DNA of 64,000 nucleotides from DASWIG01 sp965371445 (GTDB taxonomy: Bacteria; Acidobacteriota; Thermoanaerobaculia; Multivoradales; J023): contig CBDUYN010000010.1 of NCBI GenBank assembly GCA_965371445.1, positions 43,740 through 107,739 on the forward strand, in the 5' to 3' direction. The position numbers and the translations under genes were made by a program. Below the pieces are notes generated by a model. The model made no database searches. It saw only the letters and a program-made list of their open reading frames with translations, and was not told where the DNA came from. The first letter of the stretch is position 1. Every line of letters starts with the position of its first letter. This document shows, in pieces, positions 9,198 through 17,223 of the stretch.

Positions 9198-10352
9198 TCA
9201 CTCGGCCCGGGGACGTGTTCGTGCCTTGATCATCTCGTCGGCAATGATCAGTCGTTGAATTTCCGACGTACCATCTCCAATTTCCGTCAACTTCGCATCG
9301 CGAAAGAACCGCTCGAGCGGCATCTCTCGGGAGTATCCATACCCGCCGTGGATCTGAATCGCGTCTTTGGTGACGGCAACGGCGGTCTCCGAAGCGAAGA
9401 GCTTCGCCTCTGAGGCCTCCTTCATGAAGCTCTTTCCCTGATCTTTCATCCACACTCCCTTCTTGAGCAGCAAGTCCGCGGCGTTGATGCTCATCTCCAT
9501 GTTCGCCAGCATGCTCTTCACCAGCTGGAAATGGTACAACGGCTTCCCGAACTGCTTCCTCTCCGTTACGTAATCGACACACAGGTCGCGAGCGCCCTCG
9601 GAGATGCCGATGGCGAGCGCCGCCATGCCCAACCGGGCCGCCGGCAGCGTTCGCTGCAAGATCTCGAAACCCTTGTTCTTGCGCCCGATAAGGTTTTCCT
9701 TGGGGACGCGCGCGTCGCTAAACACCAACTCACCGGTGTCGGAAGCTCGCATGCCGAGCTTGCGCTCTCGCTTGCCGGTCGCGGCAAAGCCCGGAGTCCC
9801 CTTCTCGACGGCGAACAGACTGAGCCCCAAGAGACCCGCCCGCGGCGAGGTCTTGGCCACGACGACGACGACGTCCGCCACGTTGGCATTCGTGATGAAC
9901 AGCTTGGAGCCGTTGAGGACATAGCCGTCGTCCTGCTCCTCGGCGTGCGTTTGTATCGACGAGATGTCCGATCCGCTTCCCGCTTCGGTCATCGCGAAGG
10001 CGCCGATCTTTTCGCCACGGAGGAGCGCCTTCAGGTATCGCTCCTTGAGATCCTCGGAGCCGGCGGCGAAGATGGGGTCGCAGGCCAAGGTGGCGTGGGA
10101 CACCACGGTCATGGCCGTCGCGGCACAGGCTTTCGCGACCTCCCGGATGAGCCCGGTATAGCTCATGTAGCCCATGTCGGCGCCGCCGTAGCGCTCCGGA
10201 TAGGGCACCCCGAAGAGACCGAACTTTCCCATCTCCCGGAAGACCTCCAGGGGAAACTCCTCTTTTTCGTCCGCCTCGCCGGCGATCGGTGCGACGACCC
10301 TGTCGACGAACTCTCGGCCACCGGCAAGGACGCTCTGGTCGTACTCGATCAC
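9198..10352 (-). CDS. Acyl-CoA (or acyl-carrier) dehydrogenase
   Basis: This 384-residue flavoprotein has the complete acyl-CoA dehydrogenase fold: FAMTEAGSGSD and the ITNAN loop for FAD, RKQFGKPL, and the HGGYGYSRE/FRDAK C-terminal motif. It would introduce an alpha-beta double bond using FAD. At the place where medium-chain enzymes carry the catalytic Glu (YEGT), this protein has IGDGT, so the base would be Asp at about residue 360 or lie elsewhere. The start is GTG at 10352, overlapping the stop of the asparagine synthase gene. Position in an NRPS operon with a free carrier and an AMP ligase suggests that it oxidises a carrier-bound unit, as in pyrrole-forming proline pathways, rather than acting in beta-oxidation. 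The substrate is unknown. Confidence 0.88.
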   Translation of the reverse strand: MIEYDQSVLAGGREFVDRVVAPIAGEADEKEEFPLEVFREMGKFGLFGVPYPERYGGADMGYMSYTGLIREVAKACAATAMTVVSHATLACDPIFAAGSEDLKERYLKALLRGEKIGAFAMTEAGSGSDISSIQTHAEEQDDGYVLNGSKLFITNANVADVVVVVAKTSPRAGLLGLSLFAVEKGTPGFAATGKRERKLGMRASDTGELVFSDARVPKENLIGRKNKGFEILQRTLPAARLGMAALAIGISEGARDLCVDYVTERKQFGKPLYHFQLVKSMLANMEMSINAADLLLKKGVWMKDQGKSFMKEASEAKLFASETAVAVTKDAIQIHGGYGYSREMPLERFFRDAKLTEIGDGTSEIQRLIIADEMIKARTRPRAE

Positions 10353-12130
10353 GAGGTGACTCCAAAGGCATCATGCCATGCATCGAGCGCGATCAAGGCG
10401 TGCGACGTCCGGTAAATCGCCAGGTTGTCGATGGCCGAAAATTGCGCCCTCTTGTTGAAGAAATCGTCCACCTTCTTCTTGTCGAAGTAGTTGCCGATCC
10501 TGGAACCTGACGACTGCACCAATTCGTTCGCCCTGTTCTTTTGGTTGAAGACCGTCTTGGGATCGACGGGGATCGGCACCGGTCGCTTCTTCCTCTTGAT
10601 GACGTCCTCGGGCAGGATGTCCGCCGCGATGCTCTTCAAGAGGATCTTCTCGCAATCCGTCCGCGACTTGTAAGACGACGGCATGTTCACGACATACTCC
10701 ACCAACCGATGGTCCAGGAAGGGAACTCGCGACTCGACTCCCCAGGCCATGCTCGTCTTGTCCAGGCGTTCCAGCATCTCGACGAGGTAGTATCTCAAGA
10801 ACAGGTAGAGCTGCTTGTTGAGCACGTCCTCGGTGTCGAGCGCGCTCATCTCGGCAGCCAGGGTGGCGCGAATCCTGTCGCGACATCCGGTCTCCTCTTC
10901 GACGGCGGGATCGAGAAGAGCGGCGACCTCGTCGAGATAGGGTGCCCAGGGGAATTCCTTCGGCAACTCGGTCTGAGCGTGGTCGAGGAAGAAGAAGTAA
11001 CCCGCGAACAGCTCGTCCGCCCCTTCGCCCGACGTGACGACCGTGACCGTCGGCTTCACCCCCTGGTACAGCAGAAAAAGCGACGGCGAGGTCAAGTCCA
11101 CGGGCTTCTCGACGTGCCACGTCACTTTCTTCATCACCTCGAAGTAATCTTCGGGCTTAAACAGGAGCTCCGTGTGATCCGTATCGTAGGCGGCCGCCAC
11201 CAGGCTCGCGTAGTGAGCATCGGTAGCCTCGCGCCTCAGGCCTTTGTTCTTGTCGTAGCCCATGGAGAAAGTCTTGAGACGACCGCTGATATGTCCCGCG
11301 GCGACGGCGGACACGAGGCTGGAGTCCAGTCCGCCGCTCAGCAGCGTCCCGAAGGGCGCGTCGCTCACGACCCGCAGCTGTGTGGAGGATTCCAGGAGCT
11401 CTCTGACGCCGTCGCGGCAGTCCTCGAAGGAGTTGTCACGGTGCTCTACGCCGTTACGCTCCAGCGACCAGTAACGGCGTTTTTTTAGGCTCCCGTTCTC
11501 GATCACGATCGTCGTGCTCGGCGCTACGCACCAGATGTTCTTGAACATCGTCCGCGAGTCCAAGAGCGACGTACAGAGGAGGTACTCGGGAATGGCGTTG
11601 ACCTCGACTTCGGCTTGCACCTCCGGATGGCTCAGAATGGCCTTGACCTCCGAGGCGAAGAGGAAGCAGGAGCCGTAGATTCCATAATACAGGGGCTTGA
11701 TGCCCAGACGATCCCGGGCCAGGAAGAGGATCTCCTCTTTGTCGTCCCACAGCGCGAAGGAGAACATTCCGTTGAACTTCGTCACACAGTCGTGGCCGTA
11801 TTCTTCGTACGCATGCACGATCACTTCGGTGTCGCAGTGGGTCACGAAGCGGTGACCCCGCTGCGCGAGCTCTGCTCGCAGCTCTCTGTGATTGTAGATC
11901 TCTCCGTTGTACGTGACCCATACCGTGCCGTCTTCGTTGGCGAGCGGTTGCTTGCCGTTGCCGGGATCGATCACGGAGAGACGACGATGTCCGAAGCCGA
12001 CGAAGTGGTCGAGGTAAATGCCGCAATCGTCCGGTCCGCGATGGGACAGTTGCGCATTCATTCGGGTCAGCACCTCTCGCGAAACAGGACCGTTCTTCTG
12101 CATGTCGAGGACACCGCAAATCCCGCACAT
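10349..12130 (-). CDS. asnB: Asparagine synthase (glutamine-hydrolysing) family
   Basis: This 593-residue protein has both domains of AsnB. The N-terminal glutaminase begins MCGICG with Cys2 as nucleophile and contains LSHRGPDDCG and YNGEIYNH. The C-terminal synthetase has the PP-loop SGGLDSS near residue 260, followed by SGEGADELFAGY. It should hydrolyse glutamine and transfer ammonia to an adenylated carboxylate. Family members in natural product clusters also make amides, lactams or lasso macrocycles on non-aspartate substrates. Its place between a PP-loop ATPase gene (3-nt gap) and the dehydrogenase gene (4-nt overlap) makes tailoring of the peptide or its starter more likely than general asparagine supply. 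That is inference, since the sequence motifs are those of an ordinary full-length AsnB. Confidence 0.92.
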   Translation of the reverse strand: MCGICGVLDMQKNGPVSREVLTRMNAQLSHRGPDDCGIYLDHFVGFGHRRLSVIDPGNGKQPLANEDGTVWVTYNGEIYNHRELRAELAQRGHRFVTHCDTEVIVHAYEEYGHDCVTKFNGMFSFALWDDKEEILFLARDRLGIKPLYYGIYGSCFLFASEVKAILSHPEVQAEVEVNAIPEYLLCTSLLDSRTMFKNIWCVAPSTTIVIENGSLKKRRYWSLERNGVEHRDNSFEDCRDGVRELLESSTQLRVVSDAPFGTLLSGGLDSSLVSAVAAGHISGRLKTFSMGYDKNKGLRREATDAHYASLVAAAYDTDHTELLFKPEDYFEVMKKVTWHVEKPVDLTSPSLFLLYQGVKPTVTVVTSGEGADELFAGYFFFLDHAQTELPKEFPWAPYLDEVAALLDPAVEEETGCRDRIRATLAAEMSALDTEDVLNKQLYLFLRYYLVEMLERLDKTSMAWGVESRVPFLDHRLVEYVVNMPSSYKSRTDCEKILLKSIAADILPEDVIKRKKRPVPIPVDPKTVFNQKNRANELVQSSGSRIGNYFDKKKVDDFFNKRAQFSAIDNLAIYRTSHALIALDAWHDAFGVTS

Positions 12131-12133
12131 CTG

Positions 12134-13168
12134 CTAGCACTCCCCACATGACTTGTTGCAAGGTCCGCAGAAGAAGTCCCTCTCGACCTGTGTCGCGACG
12201 TCGACGACCCTTCCTTCCGGGTCCTCCAGCTTCTCCAACGCGGCGTCCCTGCTCATCGAGCCCAGACGAACCAGCTGACTCATTTCGTAGTCGTAGGGAT
12301 GAAATCTGTAGCGGTTCATGTGCCGGATGATACCGAAGGCGTTCAGCCGGCAATTCGTCGAGTTTGGATCGACGTCCTGTGGTTTCGACCAACCAAACTC
12401 AGCTATGGTGCGGTAAATTTCGGCTTCGTCGTAGCCGATGATCGGAAGCGGGCTGACGATGTGTGGGAAGGGACTCGTCTTGTATTCCTCTGCTGTCAAC
12501 ATCAGGTAATCGTAGGCCCATGGCCCTGACCTTTCAGCCAGTTTCGCGAAGAGCTGCCGCCGAAGCACGAAAGGGATCTTGTTGTCTTGATAGATGAGCT
12601 CGTCGTCGGACTGAAGCAACTGCCCCGGACTGTTGCCGAGCATGACCATGGGTATCTGCTTCTCGATGGCGGTCCGGAGCGACGCGGTCATCACCATGCG
12701 AATACAAGAGATACAGACGCCGCTGCCGAACTTCGTCAGGTGGTCCGGGTAGATCGAGGAAAGCGCGCTCTCTAAAAAGATCCTGTTTAGGTGATCCTGG
12801 CGATAGTTGATGATCGCATGGTCTACGTTCAACGCGGCGACTACCTTGCGTATGTTGACGGAGCACGCCGCCGACAGAAATCCATTGTCGAACGTGAGCG
12901 CCAGCAGCCTCAGATCGAACTTCTCCTTCAGCAAGTGGATCAGGAAGGTGCTGTCCTTCCCACCGCTGAACGCTACTAAGGCATCGTATCGCCGCCTCTT
13001 CGACTTGGAGGTCTCGACGACTTTTGACAAGGCTTCGCGCAGGTGCTTTGCCGAACTCGTGGAAGCTCCTCGCTCGGCGAAGTCTACACAGATAGAACAG
13101 ACGCCATCCTCGTTGAAGGAGATGCCAGGAAAGGTCTCGGGAAGGACACATTTCTTACAACGAGTCAT
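12134..13168 (-). CDS. PP-loop ATPase, N-acetyl-sugar amidotransferase / AANH family
   Basis: This 344-residue protein opens with a zinc-ribbon-like segment (C4-x2-C7 ... C24-x2-C27, with PETFPGISF and DGVCSIC), typical of the WbpG/PseA amidotransferase family. A PP-loop AFSGGKDST at about residue 67 follows. The fold activates a carbonyl oxygen with ATP so that nitrogen or sulfur can replace it. A second CxxC (VCISC) lies mid-protein. The last eleven residues hold four more cysteines at 334, 337, 341 and 344, which I do not associate with the family. There are no sugar-nucleotide genes nearby, so O-antigen work is unlikely. In an NRPS operon next to AsnB it may amidate or thionate the product. 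It overlaps the AMP-ligase gene by 14 nt. Confidence 0.8.
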   Translation of the reverse strand: MTRCKKCVLPETFPGISFNEDGVCSICVDFAERGASTSSAKHLREALSKVVETSKSKRRRYDALVAFSGGKDSTFLIHLLKEKFDLRLLALTFDNGFLSAACSVNIRKVVAALNVDHAIINYRQDHLNRIFLESALSSIYPDHLTKFGSGVCISCIRMVMTASLRTAIEKQIPMVMLGNSPGQLLQSDDELIYQDNKIPFVLRRQLFAKLAERSGPWAYDYLMLTAEEYKTSPFPHIVSPLPIIGYDEAEIYRTIAEFGWSKPQDVDPNSTNCRLNAFGIIRHMNRYRFHPYDYEMSQLVRLGSMSRDAALEKLEDPEGRVVDVATQVERDFFCGPCNKSCGEC

Positions 13169-14702
13169 GATCTCTCTCCGACATCAGTAAATGAGCCCGA
13201 TCCACCTTGCACGTAGCCGTCGTTGGCATCGCGGAACGGAACGTAACGTCATCGGGCATCATGTAGTGGGGCAGGTGACGCTTGCAGTGTCTCGCTACAG
13301 CCTCCAACGTAAGGTCCGAGCCCAGGCCGCAAACGAGGAAGGCACGTATCTGGGGACCGTTGCCCATATCCGGCGTGCAGACCACGGTCGCCATCGCGAC
13401 GCCGTCCATAGCCTGCAGACAGGCCTCGATCTCTTCGGGGTATACCTGATATCCCAAGCGCTTGATCATTGTGTCTTTGCGACCAACGAAATACAGGTAG
13501 CCGTCCTCGTCGAACATGCCCAGATCGCCGGTGTGGACCCCATCCTCACGAAATGTCGCGTTGCCGTTGGCTTTCCAGTAGCCGGGAGAGACAAACGCGC
13601 CGCTATGTACAATCTCTCCAATCTCTCCGGGTGGACAACCATTGCCTTCCTCGTCGACGAGCACTATTTCCACGCCGGGTAGCGGCTTTCCGACCGACGG
13701 ACTCTTCTTGGCGAAGTCGGCGGGCGCGAGACAGGTCGATCGGAACGCTTCGGTCGTTCCGTACATCATGAAGAACTCTGTGTTCTTCATGATGCGCTTC
13801 AATCTTGCCAGCTCGTCTTCTGGAAAGACTTCGCCGATCAGCGAGAGATAGCGAAGATGAGGGAACTCGTGATCCGCGAGGGAGGGATAGCGTTCGAGCA
13901 TCATGCGCCAGAACGACGGCACGGCATGGCAGCCGGTAATCTTTTCAGAAATCAGCGTCTTCACCACATCCTTGGGGAAGTGGGAGTCCTGCAGGACCAG
14001 GGTGCCACCTACGAGCGTCGTGGTAAATAACTGACTCAGGGCTCCATCGAACGAGAAGGGCGTGACGCTGATGAGCCGATCCTTCGGGACGTTCCCCAGG
14101 ACTTGTGCCGAGACGAGCGTCGACTCGGACAGTATCCGGTGCGTTACGGTTATGCCCTTTGCGCTCGCAGTCGTTCCCGATGTGTACAAGATCGCCGCGA
14201 GATCTTCGTCATGGCTTGCCGTACGTCTGCGCGGTTGCGCGGCGCAATTGGACTCCTTGAGAATCGTGTCCAGTCTGAGAGCAGAATACGGGACCGCTCG
14301 ACTCGCACTCGGCGCCATGCAGATCAGCAGACTTGGCAGAATCCTCCTTTGTCCAGCCCGTTCGACAGCGGAGCTCTTGCTTTGATGAAAGAAGAACGCG
14401 ACCGGCTCAGTTTCTTCGATGACATGATGCAACTTCTCGTCGCGGAAGGAGGGGTTGATGTGGACCAGAACGCAACCGGCCTTCGCTATCGCGAAGATCA
14501 CCGCTACCTCGTCGGCGCACTTCGACGAATAGATCCCGACCCGCATACCTCTCTCCACGCCGCTGGACCGTAGGAAGCTCGCAATTTTTGTCGATGCTTC
14601 TTCTAACTCCGAGAATGAAATCCGGCATCCTCGAAAGACGATCGCCTCTTTGTCGGGGCGGTCCCGTGCGGTTCTGGACAGCATGTCATGGATCGACAAC
14701 AT
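13155..14702 (-). CDS. Acyl/aminoacyl-AMP ligase (ANL superfamily)
   Basis: This 515-residue stand-alone adenylating enzyme shows ILYTSGTTASAKG (P-loop), MMYGTTEA, HTGDLGMFDEDG and GRKDTMIKRLGYQVYPEEIE. Near the C-terminus is TTATCKVDR, which keeps the usual lysine although the preceding Gly is Cys. It would activate a carboxylic or amino acid with ATP and pass it to a carrier thiol. The free carrier protein gene lies 18 nt upstream in the same operon and is the obvious acceptor. Together they look like the starter-loading pair for the downstream synthetases. Start ATG 14702 matches the family N-terminus (IHDMLSRTARDRPDKEAIVF). The substrate cannot be read from the sequence. Confidence 0.9.
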   Translation of the reverse strand: MLSIHDMLSRTARDRPDKEAIVFRGCRISFSELEEASTKIASFLRSSGVERGMRVGIYSSKCADEVAVIFAIAKAGCVLVHINPSFRDEKLHHVIEETEPVAFFFHQSKSSAVERAGQRRILPSLLICMAPSASRAVPYSALRLDTILKESNCAAQPRRRTASHDEDLAAILYTSGTTASAKGITVTHRILSESTLVSAQVLGNVPKDRLISVTPFSFDGALSQLFTTTLVGGTLVLQDSHFPKDVVKTLISEKITGCHAVPSFWRMMLERYPSLADHEFPHLRYLSLIGEVFPEDELARLKRIMKNTEFFMMYGTTEAFRSTCLAPADFAKKSPSVGKPLPGVEIVLVDEEGNGCPPGEIGEIVHSGAFVSPGYWKANGNATFREDGVHTGDLGMFDEDGYLYFVGRKDTMIKRLGYQVYPEEIEACLQAMDGVAMATVVCTPDMGNGPQIRAFLVCGLGSDLTLEAVARHCKRHLPHYMMPDDVTFRSAMPTTATCKVDRAHLLMSERDHDSL

Positions 14703-14720
14703 TGCGTACGTTTACCCTGT

Positions 14721-14966
14721 TTATCTTTGCATCGTCGTAATCATGGTGACGAGTCCGTCAATTGTGCCGAAACTGTCGATGTCGATGTCATCACCGGAGA
14801 TCTCCAGCATGAACGTACCCTCGATGAAGGCAACGAGAGAAAGAACGTCCAACGAGGTCAGCAGGCCGGATTCGAACAGGTTGCTTGAGTGGTCGAAGAC
14901 TCTCTCGTTGGAGATCCCTTCGATGTAACCTACCATCGTGTCTCGGACGGTGTCTCGTACACTCAT
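14721..14966 (-). CDS. Free-standing acyl/peptidyl carrier protein
   Basis: This 81-residue four-helix carrier has the phosphopantetheine site in SGLLTSLDVLSL; the serine before LD is the attachment residue, and an acidic residue follows as usual. The longer frame opens upstream, but ATG 14966 is preferred because GGAGG stands 8 nt before it on the minus strand and the family N-terminus begins there. It is the first gene of the NRPS operon and is followed 18 nt later by the AMP ligase that probably charges it. It would carry the starter unit to the acyl-CoA dehydrogenase and then to the first condensation domain. Confidence 0.87.
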   Translation of the reverse strand: MSVRDTVRDTMVGYIEGISNERVFDHSSNLFESGLLTSLDVLSLVAFIEGTFMLEISGDDIDIDSFGTIDGLVTMITTMQR

Positions 14967-15377
14967 ATGACAGTCCTCCATCCACATGTCACAGATATGG
15001 GGCCCTACCGGCTGCAGCAGCTCGCCGGGGCTTCGCCGTGGACTCTTCAAGCAGCTTCTTCAACAGCAGGCACAACGACCCACGGCCGGAAGTATCGTGT
15101 GCCGGTGCTCGGGGCCGTCAAGGCCCCTTTCGGCGCGTGCCTTCTCGCAAGCTCGTCGCTTGGCGGCCCCTGTGCGCCGGCAGGACCGGCAGAGGCCAAA
15201 AGGGGAGACAGTGAAACGCCACATAATTCAAAGAAGATCACCGAGCTGCTTCGCACGTAATACCTTTTGGGGTAGGAAGGATCCCCACCCATTGGGGTAG
15301 TAGGAAGGCGTCGAGTCGCTCGCGGTGTTGTCCGCGGGGTTGGTGTCCTGCGGTATCGTCCGTCCAGGAGCTGAAGG
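14967..15377. promoter_or_regulatory. Divergent intergenic region with short direct repeat
   Basis: This stretch of 411 nt separates the NRPS operon (minus) from the MDR reductase (plus) and should hold both promoters. I see no convincing coding frame; an 81-codon minus-strand frame at 15047-15292 lacks family features. TTGGGGTAG occurs twice, at 15267-15275 and 15292-15300, each followed by a GGAAGG-containing run. The 25-nt period puts both copies on nearly the same helical face, which would suit a regulator. No sigma70 box pair was clear. Confidence 0.4.
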
Positions 15378-16352
15378 ATGAAAGCGGTCTACTTCGAGCG
15401 TTACGGCGGCAGCGACGTCCTGCGCTACGGCGAGTACCCGGAGCCGGAGGCCGGTCCCCGCCAGGTCCTGATCGACGTCCATGCGGCGAGCGTAAACCCC
15501 CGCGACTGGCTGATCCGCAGCGGCCGGTACTTCGCCCAGCCGCTCCTGCCACGTCTGCCCTTCGTCCTCGGCAGCGACGTCGCGGGCGTCGTCGCGGCGG
15601 TCGCCGCGAAAGTCCGCCGCTTCGCTCCCGGCGACGAGGTCTTCGCCATGCAACCCACCTCCGACGGCTTCGGCGGCTACGCCGAGCGCATCGCCGTCCG
15701 CGAGGCGGCGGTGGCGAGAAAGCCGGCATCGCTTACCTTCGTCGAGGCGGCGGCCATGCCGCTCGCCGCCCTGACGGCCCTCCAGGCCCTGCGCGACGAC
15801 GCGAAGCTAAGGCAAGGCCAGCGCGTCGTCGTGGTCGGCGCCTCAGGCGGGGTCGGCACCTACGGCGTCCAGATCGCGAAGGCCCTGGGCGCCTCGGAAG
15901 TGGCGGGAGTGGCGAGCGCAAGGAACGAGGAGCTCGTCCGATCGCTTGGCGCCGAGCGCTTCGTCGACTATCGGAGCGAGCGCTTCCAGGACGTCCTGCG
16001 CGGCTACGACGTCGTCTTCGACACGATCGGCAAGGAGAGCCTCGGCTCCTGCGTCCCGGTGCTCGCCCGCCGGGGGGTCTACGTGACGACGGTCCCCAAC
16101 CTCAAGAACGCCCTCGCTTCGCTTGGCACGCGGCTGCGCACGGTCCTTCTCGGACGCCGTTCGTCGATCGTCCTGGTGCGCTCCAGCGGCAAGGACCTGG
16201 AGTCGCTGGGCCGTTGGGCCGAGGAGGGTGTCCTGCGCTCGGTCGTCGACCGTGTCGCACCACTGGCCGAGGCCGCGGCCGTCCACGAGTACAGCCGGAC
16301 CTTTCGTACCCGGGGCAAGAACGTCCTGACCGTGCGCGGCGGCGACGGATAA
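15378..16352 (+). CDS. Zinc-free MDR, NADPH:quinone reductase-like oxidoreductase
   Basis: This 324-residue protein has the GroES-like N-terminal domain (MKAVYFERYGG, ASVNPRDWLIRSG, LGSDVAGVV) and a Rossmann domain with the dinucleotide-binding VVVGASGGVGTYGVQIAK. Catalytic and structural zinc cysteines are absent, as expected in the quinone-reductase branch. It should use NADPH to reduce a quinone or enone; the natural substrate is not predictable. It is transcribed away from the NRPS operon and has its own upstream region, so a link to the peptide pathway is possible but unsupported. Start ATG 15378 has a weak GGAGCTGAAGG sequence just upstream. Confidence 0.88.
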   Translation: MKAVYFERYGGSDVLRYGEYPEPEAGPRQVLIDVHAASVNPRDWLIRSGRYFAQPLLPRLPFVLGSDVAGVVAAVAAKVRRFAPGDEVFAMQPTSDGFGGYAERIAVREAAVARKPASLTFVEAAAMPLAALTALQALRDDAKLRQGQRVVVVGASGGVGTYGVQIAKALGASEVAGVASARNEELVRSLGAERFVDYRSERFQDVLRGYDVVFDTIGKESLGSCVPVLARRGVYVTTVPNLKNALASLGTRLRTVLLGRRSSIVLVRSSGKDLESLGRWAEEGVLRSVVDRVAPLAEAAAVHEYSRTFRTRGKNVLTVRGGDG

Positions 16353-16370
16353 GCGGGCGGCCCGGCGGCC

Positions 16371-16399
16371 TTGCTGGCGGCACGGGTTCGTGCTAAGAT
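16371..16399 (+). promoter_or_regulatory. Putative sigma70 promoter
   Basis: TTGCTG at 16371-16376 and TAAGAT at 16394-16399 are separated by 17 nt and lie 30 nt upstream of the ATG at 16429. The boxes are imperfect but spacing and position are right for the secreted protein that follows. Confidence 0.45.
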
Positions 16400-16428
16400 G
16401 GTCTTTCAAAACGACTCAAGGAGCGATC

Positions 16429-17202
16429 ATGTCTCGTCTCACCGTGCACGCCGTTGCTCTCGCGCTGCTCTTCGCTGCGGTCGGAGCCGCACAAGAAGAG
16501 GAGCTGAAAGAGGCCCCGCGGATCCCGCGGCTCGCTGACGTCTGGTTCGAGGACGACTTCGAAGGCGACAAGCTGGCGGACCATTGGGAGGTCGTCAACC
16601 CGGATACCGATGCCTACGTCGTCGAAGAGGGCGTCTTGCTCGTCATCGCCAAGGCGGTCGGCGGACTGGGCACGGAGTCGATACCAAACATCTTTCGCCT
16701 CAGGAAAGACCTTCCGCCAGTCGACTGGGTCGTGACGCTGAAGCTCGAAGTCGAGCTCCAGACCGGCCGGGAGTTGCTCCAGTTCGGACTCTTCACCGAC
16801 CCGGCGAATCGGATCGTCACTGAGCTTTTCTCCGCACCGGCGGAGGGTGGCACAAGCGTCACCTCATCTCTATCCCTCCGAGTACGGAAGGTCACTGATG
16901 AACAAGCCACTGATTTCACGGATTCGGTCTGGTCGAGAAAAGAGTGGTTTCGCGCTTTCGCCGCTACCGTGCCGCAACCGATTACCGTCAAGATGGCCAA
17001 GCAGGGACGCTCCTACCATGCGGCCGTTCATTTCGACGGAAGCAGAGACGATGCAGGGGATCCCATCTGGTCCCAAACTCAACTCGTGTCTTCCCTGCGG
17101 CCGCCGAAGCAGCTCGTCCTTAACGTCTCTCAGTGGAGGAAGGTTCCAGGCGAAAGTCTTTTCCGGTTCGATTCGATCAAGATCGAAGCGAACCATCGAT
17201 GA
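16429..17202 (+). CDS. Secreted concanavalin/LamG-like fold protein
   Basis: This 257-residue product begins at ATG 16429, chosen over an upstream GTG because AAGGAG lies 6 nt before it and a signal peptide follows directly (SRLTVHAVALALLFAAVGAAQ). The mature part starts with WFEDDFEGDKLADHW and ends with FRFDSIKIEA, the pattern of secreted lectin/glucanase-like beta-sandwich domains that describe a bound or eroding surface. No catalytic acid pair of a glycoside hydrolase is obvious. It faces the VWA gene tail to tail with a 21-nt gap. Function is unknown beyond the fold guess. Confidence 0.7.
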   Translation: MSRLTVHAVALALLFAAVGAAQEEELKEAPRIPRLADVWFEDDFEGDKLADHWEVVNPDTDAYVVEEGVLLVIAKAVGGLGTESIPNIFRLRKDLPPVDWVVTLKLEVELQTGRELLQFGLFTDPANRIVTELFSAPAEGGTSVTSSLSLRVRKVTDEQATDFTDSVWSRKEWFRAFAATVPQPITVKMAKQGRSYHAAVHFDGSRDDAGDPIWSQTQLVSSLRPPKQLVLNVSQWRKVPGESLFRFDSIKIEANHR

Positions 17203-17223
17203 CGCCGGCGGACGGCCTTGCCG

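Noticed and set aside
15047..15292. 81-codon minus-strand frame before the NRPS operon
   Set aside because: No ribosome site, no recognisable domain, and it occupies the expected divergent promoter region.
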